NCBI GenBank assembly: GCA_965116055.1
Contig: OZ220466.1
Coordinates: 3,063,626-3,127,625, forward strand
Direction: 5' to 3'
Length of the DNA stretch: 64,000 nucleotides
DNA from: Bin55 sp965116055
Lineage (GTDB): Bacteria; Pseudomonadota; Gammaproteobacteria; Pseudomonadales; Azotimanducaceae
This document shows, in pieces, positions 44,619-54,009 of the stretch (position 1 is the first letter of the stretch; each line of letters opens with the position of its first letter). The notes beneath the pieces were generated by a model that saw nothing but the letters and a program-made list of their open reading frames with translations, was not told where the DNA came from and made no database searches. The translations under genes were made by a program, and so were the position numbers.

Positions 44619-45214
44619 ATGAACGCTAAGGGTATAGCGAGTGAAGAAGAACAAATCGTCTATAAAGTACGACCAAGCATGATAGCTGGAAAGATTGATC
44701 AGGTCAAGAAACTTTGGCAAGTCGTAGACTATCTTAAAAAGAAAACTGCTGCAGCTCAACAGAATGTCGAATATGGTAAGACACAAGAAGGCATGCAAGG
44801 CTACCGGCCGAAGACAGATTGTACAATGATGTGGCTTATATAAACAAGGTCAACATGCTGACATGATCTTAGCTGACACATCCTGATTGGCGAGAAATAT
44901 CCCTTGATAAACATTTGGGCAAAGCGTGGATGACTGAACAAACCGGTAAAATTAGAGAAATCATTGAGTCAGAAGACCTAAAGGCATGTATACCTGTATT
45001 TGATCCGTATGAAAATGAACATAGTGGTGATACTTCAACCAACAGTCAGCAACCTGCCGAGAGTCAATTTCAAAACGTACAACGCTTACGCTTAGAAGCC
45101 TCAGTGCCCGCTTTACGTACTAGTAAAACCGGCGTCTCTACGTCCCGAACCCCTCAAGAAATAGAACGCGAGGCGTTTGAGGAGGGCTTTCGCGAAGTGT
45201 GGGAAGTAAAATAA
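44619..45214 (+). pseudogene. Decayed phage-type gene upstream of capsid gene
   Basis: Two ORFs (44619-44843 and a frame entering from about 44875 to 45214) look like parts of one gene. Between them a third frame reads LYKQGQHADMILADT from 44836 and, after one more shift near 44880, continues HPDWREISLDKHLGKAWMTE into the second ORF. At least two frameshifts are thus needed to join them. The position just before a capsid gene fits a scaffold or other head-assembly protein, but no domain is recognised. An ATG at 44930 could start a shorter intact protein of 94 residues. Confidence 0.5.
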
Positions 45215-45366
45215 GACCTCTGTCTATCAGGTAAATAAAGATAGGCACAACACCCCAAGCCCCGGCCTCGAAAGACGACGGGTGACTTGAAGACAGACGA
45301 CTGCACAAGCAGGCCTTTGTAAGAACAAAAAGATATTTTGGTCCTTATTTATGAGGTACGTCTGTC

Positions 45367-46344
45367 ATGGCGACTACAAATTACAAAACTATTGCACAGA
45401 GGATCGGTAAAGCGAAGGGGCAAATCCTTGCTCATGCCGTATCAAAGGAAGTGCTACAAACGTCTGCTGAATCGAAGAACATGCAAAGAAACATGGGCGA
45501 CACAGTAGTCTACCGTCGGTACCTGCCGTTTGATGCGGCAACTACCGACCACAATACACAAAACCGACCTGAGGTCAACGTAACAACGATAGTCCGTCAA
45601 TACGATTGTTTGTACGACTATTCAGACAAATTACAGGTACCGAATGAAGACGACATACCTGAGCAGATAAAGATTCACTGCGGTGAGCGTATTGGTTTAC
45701 TGCGTGAAATGATCGCTTACGGTATTCTACGGGGCTGCACGAATGTTTTCTATAAAGGTGGACTTAGTAGGGCTAGCGTGAATGGGCCGATTTCGATGAA
45801 GTTGTTGCACCAAGTGACGCGAAACCTTAAGAGTAATCGCGCAGAAATGGTCTCGGCTCCAATCATGACGGCGAATAAAAACAACATGTCGCCCGTCGAA
45901 GTAGGGTGGCTTGTTTTTTGCCATACCGACCTTGAGCAAGACTTGAGATCTCTAAGCAGCTTCGTAACTACTCCCCAGTACGCACGTGGTGATCCAGTCC
46001 ATAAAGAAGAAATTGGTAGTATCGAACAGTTTCGGTTTATCCTCTCACGTGAAATCAAGCCGTACGCGAACGCTGGAGCTGCCGTTGGTACGACTGGATT
46101 AATATCAACCAGCGGCTCCAAAGTTGACGTCTACCCCATACTCATCTGCGCTCAATCAGCATGGGCTAATGTAACGCTACAAGGCATGGATGGTGTGTCT
46201 ATTAATCACATTCCACCTAGTGTGCGCTCCAAGTCTGACCCGCTAGGACAGCGTGGTTATTTCGGTGCGACATTTTGGGCTGCACCATTTATTCAGAATG
46301 ACCGTTGGATGGCCGTTGCTCATGTTGGCGCAACGTCAATGTAA
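45367..46344 (+). CDS. N4-gp56-family-like phage major capsid protein
   Basis: A 325-residue intact ORF resembling the N4-gp56 major capsid group. It has an N-terminal QNMGDTVVYRRY-like stretch (NMGDTVVYRRYLPFDAATTD), a middle block on subunit contacts and the ending GQRGYFGATFWAAPFIQNDR then WMAVAHVGATSM, where family members place a WKAY-type strand. GAGG lies upstream of the ATG. Capsid proteins of this type form the head shell of podoviruses and other tailed phages. No terminase, portal or tail gene is in view, so this is a fragment of a prophage or a retained head protein. Confidence 0.72.
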   Translation: MATTNYKTIAQRIGKAKGQILAHAVSKEVLQTSAESKNMQRNMGDTVVYRRYLPFDAATTDHNTQNRPEVNVTTIVRQYDCLYDYSDKLQVPNEDDIPEQIKIHCGERIGLLREMIAYGILRGCTNVFYKGGLSRASVNGPISMKLLHQVTRNLKSNRAEMVSAPIMTANKNNMSPVEVGWLVFCHTDLEQDLRSLSSFVTTPQYARGDPVHKEEIGSIEQFRFILSREIKPYANAGAAVGTTGLISTSGSKVDVYPILICAQSAWANVTLQGMDGVSINHIPPSVRSKSDPLGQRGYFGATFWAAPFIQNDRWMAVAHVGATSM

Positions 46345-46358
46345 TCAGGAGGATAGAC

Positions 46359-46880
46359 ATGCAAAACAATGCACTCTCAGGTGTTAATTTCACCGAGTTA
46401 ACAAATGGCGTAGTGACTGCGTCTGGTGGGAATACAACCATTGCTGTCACCAGTTTCCATGCGATGTTCGATGGTGTGGTACATTTGATTGCTACAAGGT
46501 CTGGTGCAACTATCAGTACTGACGGCAAGACAAAACAAGCATTTGTGGCACTGGATACGAACCAAGAAGCCTTTTTCACCCTACAGGTGAATAAAGACAA
46601 TGACTGGCAAGTAACCCAAGGCTCTATTGTGAACATAGATGGCCCACGTACGCCACTATATGGTGTGGTGTTAAAAGATTATCTTCCTACCCACCTGATG
46701 TGGATGCAGTACACGGGATCGTCGACTTTCACGTTTGGTGCGAATAACTGGAATTCAGATGGCGTGATACGTAACTACTATCGTATCCCTGGCATACTAC
46801 CTGCTAGGTCCCCCAAGGCATCAGCCTCCTCAGTTAGTGGCTCAGGCTTAAGAGGAAAGTTTGGTATCACAGACAGCTAG
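46359..46880 (+). CDS. Phage-associated protein downstream of capsid gene
   Basis: A 173-residue protein from the ATG at 46359, which has a perfect AGGAGG eight bases upstream and follows the capsid stop by 14 bp. It is rich in Thr, Gly, Val and Asn and beta-strand-like (TASGGNTTIAVTSFHAMFDG, TQGSIVNIDGPRTPLYGVVL), as in minor head or decoration proteins. A Ser-rich tail ends the protein. No family is recognised. Its good ribosome site and open frame suggest recent function together with the capsid gene. Confidence 0.6.
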   Translation: MQNNALSGVNFTELTNGVVTASGGNTTIAVTSFHAMFDGVVHLIATRSGATISTDGKTKQAFVALDTNQEAFFTLQVNKDNDWQVTQGSIVNIDGPRTPLYGVVLKDYLPTHLMWMQYTGSSTFTFGANNWNSDGVIRNYYRIPGILPARSPKASASSVSGSGLRGKFGITDS

Positions 46881-47475
46881 CTTCTCTGCGATCATCTGCC
46901 CTGCCGACATCGCGCAATCTATCTAGCGCGAATATTGATGCTGTCGGGCACAAGCGCAGCGTAGTAGTGGTCGCCGCCGTTGAGATAGTCGTGCAGTCGT
47001 TTTATCTGAGTTCCCATGCTACATCACCCTTGGCGGCCACAGCGGATGAATGTCCGCGACGCGAGTAGCGACGTTTTCCGCACCTGAAACGCCGCGGTCA
47101 GTTCATCGGTCTTCTCCGCTTGGATCGCGTTGACCGATTGCCGCTTTTGCGCGAGCGCTTTTTCTTCATGATGTACAAGATCAATAAGTTGAACATAATT
47201 TATGTTTGCTCAAATCAACATTGGATTACATAAGAGCCTTCCGCAAATTTCAGTCTTAACTTGATCGTTATTCTCTATAACTTATTGATTTTATATGATA
47301 TTAAATCAGTGGACTGCGACTGGTGAAAATGTAAGAAATTCTGGGCCACTTAGTCGGGCAGACGGAACTTTACGCAAGGAGAGCACCTGCCATATCCTGC
47401 TGACGCCCATCCTCAGCTGCTTATTCGACAGGCTTGAAGGGGAACAATCTATCGGACTGAGCTAAGCCGGTCGTC
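46881..47475 (-). other. Region with minus-strand coding remnants
   Basis: No complete gene. On the minus strand 47194-47028 reads as a helical fragment (EEKALAQKRQSVNAIQAEKT) ending in TGA, followed at 47017-46919 by a 32-codon frame (MGTQIKRLHDYLNGGDHYYA). These may be leftovers of a phage gene. The remainder (about 47195-47475) is AT-rich and empty. Confidence 0.35.
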
Positions 47476-48717
47476 TCAATGTTGCTCTAATGCTTCGTAG
47501 ACCCTTTCTGTTACCAGAGCTGAGGGTTCATTGGGAGCCCCTATCAATTGCGTGAAGAAAACAACGGCAAGTCCGTATTTAGGATCCACCCAAAACGATG
47601 TACCTGCCGCGCCACCCCAGTAATAGTTGCGTGTTATTTGAAATGGGTCGAAAGGGTCCGGCCGTTCCCGAATACCGAAGCCAAGTCCGTATTGGAACGA
47701 ACCTGACTCACTGGGCAATTGATTCTCGAACATTTCGTGCAAGGTAGAGCTACGCAACAACATGTGCCCTTGGGGGAAATAAGCGTCAAGCAAGAATTGA
47801 GCAAATTTGCCGAAGTCCTCAAGAGACATAACTAAACCACCACCACCCGATAAGAAGGTCACATCGCGAAATTCCGGATTGCGTCGAGGCGTATCCTGAA
47901 TCGGAAAGACACCGTCGTGAAACGGGTACTGATTCGTGCCGAATCGATGAAGTTCGGTTGCCGGCACATCGAAATAAGCATCTGATATCCCTAGTGGATT
48001 CCAAAGCCTTTCCTTGAAAAATACATCCAGTGTCTTTCTGCTCACACGAGATACGACTTCCCCAACCACATCGGACGCGAAGCTGTAATGGAAACGTTCA
48101 CCTGGTTGGAAGAGCAAGGGTAACTTTCCTAGTTCTACAACCAAATCGTGTGTCGTCGGCACAAGATAATCCCAATCATTAATCAAACCCACTTCCCGAT
48201 AAAGTCGATCCACCTCGGTATCACCGTAATACCCGTAGGACAAACCAGCACTATGCGAGAGTAAGTGCCTTAGTGTCATCGGTTCGGCCGTAACTCGAAC
48301 GCCTTCGACTAATGCCTGCAGATTTGCAAATTCGGGTAGAACCCCCACAATCGGATCGTCTAGCGCTAGCTCTCCTTGTTCAACCAACATCAACGCGGCA
48401 ATCGCTGTAACTGGTTTAGTCATCGAATAGATGCGATAGAGCGAATCTGGTTGGACCGGCGCACCTAACTCAAGATCCAGCGTACCAAGATGCTGTTCAA
48501 AGACCTTTTCGCCTTGATGCAATACCAGTACTGCGACATTGGGGAGAGTCTTGGACTCCACCCATTCTTGCATCGCAGCATGCAGGGTATTTAGTTTGCC
48601 TACATTCAAAGCTGCCGATTCAGACGCACTCGCCGAAGCTTCCCAAACGCAAACTGATGCAGGAATCGAAAGCCAAAGACTGAATCTTCCTAACCAACGC
48701 ATTAGTAGCTTTGACAA
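47476..48717 (-). CDS. Serine hydrolase of the class C beta-lactamase/EstB family
   Basis: A 413-residue penicillin-binding-protein-like hydrolase with an N-terminal signal peptide (hydrophobic RFSLWLSIPASVCVWEASAS). The nucleophile is S98 in IYSMTKP (SxxK with K101). The second motif is the tyrosine in FHYSFASD near 211, and HLLSHSAGLSYG is the usual following block. The C-terminal WGGAAGTSFWVDP replaces the KTG motif with the GG/HTG-like form seen in esterases. It is therefore more likely an esterase or D-amino-peptidase than a resistance beta-lactamase, and should be periplasmic. Confidence 0.83.
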   Translation of the reverse strand: MSKLLMRWLGRFSLWLSIPASVCVWEASASASESAALNVGKLNTLHAAMQEWVESKTLPNVAVLVLHQGEKVFEQHLGTLDLELGAPVQPDSLYRIYSMTKPVTAIAALMLVEQGELALDDPIVGVLPEFANLQALVEGVRVTAEPMTLRHLLSHSAGLSYGYYGDTEVDRLYREVGLINDWDYLVPTTHDLVVELGKLPLLFQPGERFHYSFASDVVGEVVSRVSRKTLDVFFKERLWNPLGISDAYFDVPATELHRFGTNQYPFHDGVFPIQDTPRRNPEFRDVTFLSGGGGLVMSLEDFGKFAQFLLDAYFPQGHMLLRSSTLHEMFENQLPSESGSFQYGLGFGIRERPDPFDPFQITRNYYWGGAAGTSFWVDPKYGLAVVFFTQLIGAPNEPSALVTERVYEALEQH

Positions 48718-49509
48718 ATCTGCTTGCGCCCGTCCGCATCTCGTCTACGATGAACAACTATACCGTTGTGCATAAGATCAAGCAATCAGTACTAACGTCG
48801 TAGAAATATATCGAAGATCGCCTTGCGATTCAACGCATTTCCACGACATTGATCTCTGGTGAATCTGAAACCGTCAGCTAATATGAATCGTAGCGATGGA
48901 CCGGAAAATCGATCGCGTCCATGGTTGAAATCAATCAGCTTCTCACAACGCTGTACGCAACCAATAGCAATGGGGATAGAACAGCGTGTTACAGTTTCTC
49001 AAAGAAATGTCCGCAGGCCTGATAGTGTCAGCCCATGACACTACAAAGGCGAGGTGGGGAGCAGGCCTTTCGCAGACTCAAAGACCGTGGCGCCGCGCCT
49101 GCCCGGAGCTGAGCCGTTCGAGGCCACCACGCGCTACAGCGCAAGGCCTCGAGTTGCTGGGCGCGCGTTTGTCGTGTTCCCAGTAGCGGCGTGCTGAAAC
49201 TTCTTAATATACAATTAAATCAATGAGTTGAGACCGCACATGCTGGAACTTTAGGTAAAGGGCAGGTTAACCGGCGCTGGATCGCGTTCACTTGCCGGCG
49301 ATCGCGTTGCGGCAAACGTAAAATCCCAATATAGTTTTCTGGAGTCGGTCGAAAGGCTGGCAGAAGTATTTCAGTACACCACTTCCACATAGAGCAACCT
49401 GACTATGAAGATAACCAGGCAAAACGATGTTGTTAACCGAGAGCTTCCCACCCCGCCACCTGAACCCCGACGCAGCGCTGCCAGGCGTGTGCGTGTCGCT
49501 GCGGGAGTT
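48718..49509 (+). other. Gene-poor region between serine hydrolase and SnoaL-like gene
   Basis: Roughly 700 bp with no supported gene. The stretch around 49040-49195 is distinctly G+C-rich against AT-rich surroundings and may be an inserted or remnant fragment. Confidence 0.4.
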
Positions 49510-49938
49510 ATGCGCAGTGCCGTCGTCGCACTCCTGCTCGGCCTGCCCCTCACCCACGGCGTGGCTCAGGATATGAACGGAGATATAACAGCGTTATTCG
49601 ATGAGTGGAATAGCGCGTTGCAAACTGGAAATCCGGAAAATGTTGCTAGCCTCTATGAAGAAGGCACCGCCATTCTGCTTCCGACCATGTCCAATAAAGT
49701 GAGACATAATCACGAGGAAATTGCAGATTATTTTGTTCAATTCCTCGCCAAAGGCCCTGTGGGAAGAATTGATGAAGGGAATGTCCGGATCTTTGGCGAG
49801 ATTGCCATAAATTCTGGCCTCTACACCTTTACTTTCGAAGACGATTCGTCTGTGCAGGCACGGTTCACTTTCGTATATCGCTGGAATGGTGAACGCTGGA
49901 TGATTGTGGAGCATCACTCATCAGCAATGCCTGAGTAA
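49510..49938 (+). CDS. Secreted SgcJ/EcaC (SnoaL/DUF4440-like) protein
   Basis: A protein of about 142 residues from the ATG at 49510, which begins a plausible signal peptide (RSAVVALLLGLPLTHGVAQD). An in-frame ATG at 49405 would add a basic, proline-rich stretch and is less likely. The mature part is a cone-like NTF2 fold of the SgcJ/EcaC or CaMKII-association type: ITALFDEWNSALQTGNPENV, LPTMSNKVRHNHEEIADYF, and FVYRWNGERWMIVEHHSS at the end. Such domains bind small ligands or act as simple hydrolases or isomerases; this one should be periplasmic. Flanks are G+C-rich and otherwise empty. Confidence 0.72.
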   Translation: MRSAVVALLLGLPLTHGVAQDMNGDITALFDEWNSALQTGNPENVASLYEEGTAILLPTMSNKVRHNHEEIADYFVQFLAKGPVGRIDEGNVRIFGEIAINSGLYTFTFEDDSSVQARFTFVYRWNGERWMIVEHHSSAMPE

Positions 49939-50506
49939 TCACTACGTAAGCAGAGGTTCCCAACCTTGTGGCGCACCAGTTAGCCCGGGGCCCGGGCGCC
50001 ACGTTGCCGTGTTCGGCGCCCATGCCTTCAAGTGGGGCCACTACAGGACGAACTCATCCGGCTGACCGGTGCCGGGCTCCACAAGCTGGAGATCGCTGGC
50101 TTCCTACTCGGTACGATGGTATCGTTGGGCTTTGCTAATACTGCACAGGGTTGGGTCTCGCTGGACTATCTTCCAAGAGAATGACCGTGTGATGGAAGAT
50201 GATGGCGGGAGGATGTAGATTAATGGCTGACTTTGGACTTTGGTTACACGAAGACGAAATGAACGAAATCGAACAAGCCTGTGCACCATAGCGAAAAATG
50301 AGTTTACAAAGTTAGCGTTGAGCGGGCAACTTTAGTAGCACTGCCAAGATTCAAGCGAAGCCGGCACCAACTATCATAGTGCGAGCGCAACAACTCGCTC
50401 CCCTACTAAGTCAATGGTCTAATTTCTAATTGCTTTGGTGGAGCCTTTTACCTCTGTTCATTCGTTCTCTGAATCAACAAGCCAGTTAAGGGGAACGGAT
50501 TCGAGA
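49939..50506 (+). other. Gene-poor region with a tiny ORF
   Basis: No standard gene. A 22-codon frame at 50223-50291 (MADFGLWLHEDEMNEIEQAC) follows GGGAGGATGTAGATTA and could be translated, but may be chance. The part around 49950-50090 is G+C-rich like the stretch before the SnoaL-like gene. Confidence 0.35.
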
Positions 50507-51529
50507 CTAACTCACGCCTAATCGTTCGTGCATGATCGGGCTCGTCGTGGTGTACTGCAAAAAGACCTTTTCATCTGGATTGATTCGCGCTTTAATCGCG
50601 AATGCAGCCAGTGCAGCCTCATGAAATCCCGATAGGATTAATTTTTTCTTGCCTGGATACGTAGCGATATCGCCTACTGCATAGATCCCGGGTACGTTGG
50701 TCTCAAATTTTTCCGTATCGACGGTAATCTGCTTTCGTTCTAATTCGATTCCCCACTCCGCTATGGGACCAAGATTTGGGGACAATCCAAAAAACACCAG
50801 CAAATCATCTACTGGAAGGCTTGAAACCGTTTTATCTGGGTGCGTTACAAGTGCCTGATGAAGCCCGTCAGCATCAGTTTCCAAGCCGGTCACGTTGCCG
50901 ATATGAAATGTCAACTTGCCGTCCGCTTCAAGTCTGCGCATAGTCGCCACCGACGCGTCTGCAGCCCGAAAGCGGTCGCTACGATGAATCAGCGTAAGAC
51001 TTGCTGCTTTGTTCGCTAATTCGATAGCCCAATCAAATGCCGAATCACCACCACCTAACACAATCAGATGGCGTCCAGCAAAACGGGAAGGGTCTTTAAC
51101 ACGATAAAACACCTGCTGGTCAATAAGCTCCTCAACCCCCTCAACTCGTAAAGGCTGCGGTTCGAACGAACCGACGCCACCTGCTACGATGACGGATTTC
51201 GTCTCGAATTCAGTACCCGCGCTAGTTACGACGCGAAACAGTAATTCATCAATCGCTTCTACCTGCGTCACTTGCTGCGAGAGGTGGTACACAGGATGGA
51301 ACGGCTTGATCTGTTCATCCAGTTTCGCTACTAACTCCTGAGCATCGCATACGGGAATGCCAGGTATATCGTAGATCGGTTTATCCGGGTATAACTCCGC
51401 GCATTGGCCACCAATCGTGTCCAATGCATCAACGACATGTGCGTTCAGACCTAAAAGGCCGAGCTCGAATACCTGGAAAAGTCCGCACGGACCTGCGCCA
51501 ACGATTACTGCGTCTGTTGAAATACTCAA
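50507..51529 (-). CDS. Ferredoxin/flavodoxin-NADP reductase, thioredoxin-reductase-like type
   Basis: A 340-residue FAD enzyme of the YumC-like class. The FAD motif is VIVGAGPCGLFQVFELGLLG at the start, IGGQCAELYPDKPIYDIPG near 39 is typical, and the NADP motif VLGGGDSAFDWAIEL is near 157. The closing block is PGIYAVGDIATYPGKKKLIL. The CxxC pair of true thioredoxin reductases is absent. It transfers electrons between NADPH and ferredoxin. Directly downstream of cysN on the same strand (126-bp gap), it may supply reductant to sulfite reductase; that link is inference. Confidence 0.87.
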   Translation of the reverse strand: MSISTDAVIVGAGPCGLFQVFELGLLGLNAHVVDALDTIGGQCAELYPDKPIYDIPGIPVCDAQELVAKLDEQIKPFHPVYHLSQQVTQVEAIDELLFRVVTSAGTEFETKSVIVAGGVGSFEPQPLRVEGVEELIDQQVFYRVKDPSRFAGRHLIVLGGGDSAFDWAIELANKAASLTLIHRSDRFRAADASVATMRRLEADGKLTFHIGNVTGLETDADGLHQALVTHPDKTVSSLPVDDLLVFFGLSPNLGPIAEWGIELERKQITVDTEKFETNVPGIYAVGDIATYPGKKKLILSGFHEAALAAFAIKARINPDEKVFLQYTTTSPIMHERLGVS

Positions 51530-51655
51530 CTTCTATCCCGTTTAGTCTCAATTAAGCGACAAGAGCGCGCGTCAGTCGCACGACCTGTCGCCACTAATTC
51601 CTAATACGAATAGTTTACAGTTTACGAACGGTTAATCCACACTAAAGGAACTTCT

Positions 51656-53011
51656 TCATGATCCTTTGGCGATCATGCCGGCACCGACCGTTTCATTCGT
51701 GACCCGATCAATCACAATAAACGAACCCATCGTCTTATCCACGGCGTATGCCTCGAAAACAACCGGTCGTTGCAGCTCAACACACACATGACCAATTTCG
51801 TTCGCTTCAAGCGACTCGCACGCCTCTTGAGTTTGCGTATTTACGTTGAGTCGATATTCGAATCGGACGACCTTTCCAGTAACTTGCCGGGCGCCTAACT
51901 TGAAGATGTAGTTCTTGTTAGGTGATATAGGTTTATCACCCATCCATACGAAGTCGGCTACGAAACGGTCACTTATGCTTGGCGCATACGAAGGGGAAAC
52001 CAAAGTGTCGCCGCGGTTAATGCTCAATTGATCCCTAACGGTCAAGGCAATGGACTGTGGTGCAAAAGCAATGGGTAGATCACCGCCCATGGTGACGATA
52101 CGTTCCACAGTCGTCTTCATTCCGGCTGGTAACACCAAGATAGGGTCGCCTGGGCGAACGACGCCTTTCGCGATAGTGCCCATGTATCCTCTGAAATCTT
52201 CCCGCGGATGGTGTACTCGCTGTACGGTCATGCAAAACTCATCAAAGTTTGGTTCAGCCGCTACCGATGCTGCTTCTAGCAGATTGATGATCGTGTCGCC
52301 TTGATACCAAGACATGCTAGTTGACTTCTGTACGACGTTTTCGCCGTATTTCGCTGCCACCGGTACGAAAGACACACTCGTGAAATTCAAGTTACGAGCG
52401 AAGTCGAGATATTGCGACTGAATTTGCTTGAACGTTCGTTCATCATAGCCGACTAAATCCATCTTATTGATGGCGACTATGACCTGTCGAATGCCAAGCA
52501 AGCTAACAATCAACGAGTGCCGCCGCGTCTGATCCAGCACACCGCTCTGCGCGTCAATCAATATCACGGCAAGTTCGCAATTGCTCGCACCGGTCGCCAT
52601 GTTTTTAGTGTATTGACTGTGGCCGGGGCAATCCGCAATGACATACTTGCGCGTACTCGTCGTGAAGTAGCGATACGCGACATCAATCGTGATGCCTTGT
52701 TCTTGCTCAGCCTTGAGTCCGTCAGCTAATAGAGCAAATTCGAGATCGTCCCCACTATGCCCCAAACGCTTGCTATCACGAACGAGCGCACTGAGATGGT
52801 CTTCGTAGACCTTGTTTGTATCGTAAAGCAAACGCCCGATCAATGTGCTTTTGCCGTCATCAACGCTACCGCAAGTGAGGAATCTCAGTAATTCTTTGTG
52901 TTCGTTGGCCGTGAGGTAGTCGTTGATGTATTCGATGTCTGGCACGTCAAAATCCGGGGTGGCTGCTGAAGCAACCGTAAGTTCAGTTTTTAGAAGTACG
53001 GGTTGAGGCAT
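51656..53011 (-). CDS. cysN: Sulfate adenylyltransferase subunit 1
   Basis: A 451-residue GTPase subunit of ATP sulfurylase, which with CysD makes APS from sulfate. The G1 motif is TCGSVDDGKSTLIGRLLYD near residue 47, G3 DCPGHSQYTKNMATGASNCE near 127, and G4 NKMD. Beta-barrel domains follow (FRGYMGTIAKGVVRPGDPIL). There is no fused CysC APS-kinase domain, so APS kinase or an APS reductase must be encoded elsewhere. It begins 3 bp after cysD. Confidence 0.94.
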   Translation of the reverse strand: MPQPVLLKTELTVASAATPDFDVPDIEYINDYLTANEHKELLRFLTCGSVDDGKSTLIGRLLYDTNKVYEDHLSALVRDSKRLGHSGDDLEFALLADGLKAEQEQGITIDVAYRYFTTSTRKYVIADCPGHSQYTKNMATGASNCELAVILIDAQSGVLDQTRRHSLIVSLLGIRQVIVAINKMDLVGYDERTFKQIQSQYLDFARNLNFTSVSFVPVAAKYGENVVQKSTSMSWYQGDTIINLLEAASVAAEPNFDEFCMTVQRVHHPREDFRGYMGTIAKGVVRPGDPILVLPAGMKTTVERIVTMGGDLPIAFAPQSIALTVRDQLSINRGDTLVSPSYAPSISDRFVADFVWMGDKPISPNKNYIFKLGARQVTGKVVRFEYRLNVNTQTQEACESLEANEIGHVCVELQRPVVFEAYAVDKTMGSFIVIDRVTNETVGAGMIAKGS

Positions 53012-53014
53012 CGC

Positions 53015-53926
53015 TTAGAAATAACCTTCTTGTTTTTTTAGCTCCATTGAAGCGGCAGAATCATGATCAATCAAGCGACCTTGCCGTTCTGAAGTTTCGG
53101 CCACAAGCATTTCATGGATGATTTCAGGCAGAGTCGCGGCCGTCGATTCAATGGCGCCAGATAATGGGTAGCAACCGAGCGTTCGAAAGCGCACCGAGCG
53201 CATCTCAGGCATTTCACCAGGTTCTAAGCGCATGCGCTCGTCGTCGACCAAGATCCAGCTACCCTGTCGGCGCACGACAGGTCGCCGCTTGGCAAAATAC
53301 AACGGCACGATGTCGATATCCTCTTGGTAGATATATTGCCAGACATCAAGCTCCGTCCAATTCGAGAGTGGAAATACCCGCAGTTCTTCTTTTTTCCGAA
53401 TATTGCTGTTGAATATCCGCCACAACTCCGGGCGTTGATTGCTCGGATCCCATTGGTGATATCTATCGCGCAACGAAAATACGCGTTCCTTAGCTCGCGA
53501 TTTCTCTTCATCGCGCCGTGCGCCTCCAAAAGCCGCATCAATCGCGTACTCATCCAAAGCATCCTTGAGCGCATCCGTCTTCATGATCTGGGTATAGGTA
53601 TCGGCATCGTAATCGAAGGGATTCACGTCGTTGGCGCGCCCTTCTTCATTTGTATATACGATGAGATCGAACTCACCCTTGGCAGCCAATTGATCTCGAA
53701 ATTCGATCATATCCCTGAACTTCCAAGTCGTGTCGACATGGAGTAATGGAAATGGCAATTTACCAGGGAAGAATGCCTTCTTGGCCAGATGGAGCAATAC
53801 GGAGGAATCTTTCCCTATGGAGTACAACATCACTGGATTTTCGCGTTCTGCGACAACCTCGCGCATGATGTAGATGCTCTCCGCTTCAAGCTGTTCAAGA
53901 TGCGTGAGCTTGTAGGCCGCAGTCAT
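53015..53926 (-). CDS. cysD: Sulfate adenylyltransferase subunit 2
   Basis: A 303-residue PP-loop ATP pyrophosphatase catalysing adenylation of sulfate. The PP-loop is MLYSIGKDSSVLLHLAKKAF near residue 33, followed by LLHVDTTWKFRDMIEFRD, FGGARRDEEKSRAKERVFSL near 133 and PLSNWTELDVWQYI. The ending SMELKKQEGYF is conserved in CysD. It is the promoter-proximal gene of cysDN. The 83-bp AT-rich gap before it must hold the promoter; no CysB site could be assigned. Confidence 0.95.
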   Translation of the reverse strand: MTAAYKLTHLEQLEAESIYIMREVVAERENPVMLYSIGKDSSVLLHLAKKAFFPGKLPFPLLHVDTTWKFRDMIEFRDQLAAKGEFDLIVYTNEEGRANDVNPFDYDADTYTQIMKTDALKDALDEYAIDAAFGGARRDEEKSRAKERVFSLRDRYHQWDPSNQRPELWRIFNSNIRKKEELRVFPLSNWTELDVWQYIYQEDIDIVPLYFAKRRPVVRRQGSWILVDDERMRLEPGEMPEMRSVRFRTLGCYPLSGAIESTAATLPEIIHEMLVAETSERQGRLIDHDSAASMELKKQEGYF

Positions 53927-54009
53927 CGGCGAATATGCCTATGCATTGGTAGGCACTTTATTCTAAATAACCTAATGCTTTATTCCATACCAAAATATAT
54001 TATTTTTTG

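Noticed and set aside
44392..44622. A 76-codon ORF ending next to the phage remnant
   Set aside because: Low-complexity basic composition with no recognisable motif; only its last codons could be a short leader.
48986..49186. A 66-codon ORF in a G+C-rich patch
   Set aside because: Open only because of local base composition; no start signal or similarity pattern.
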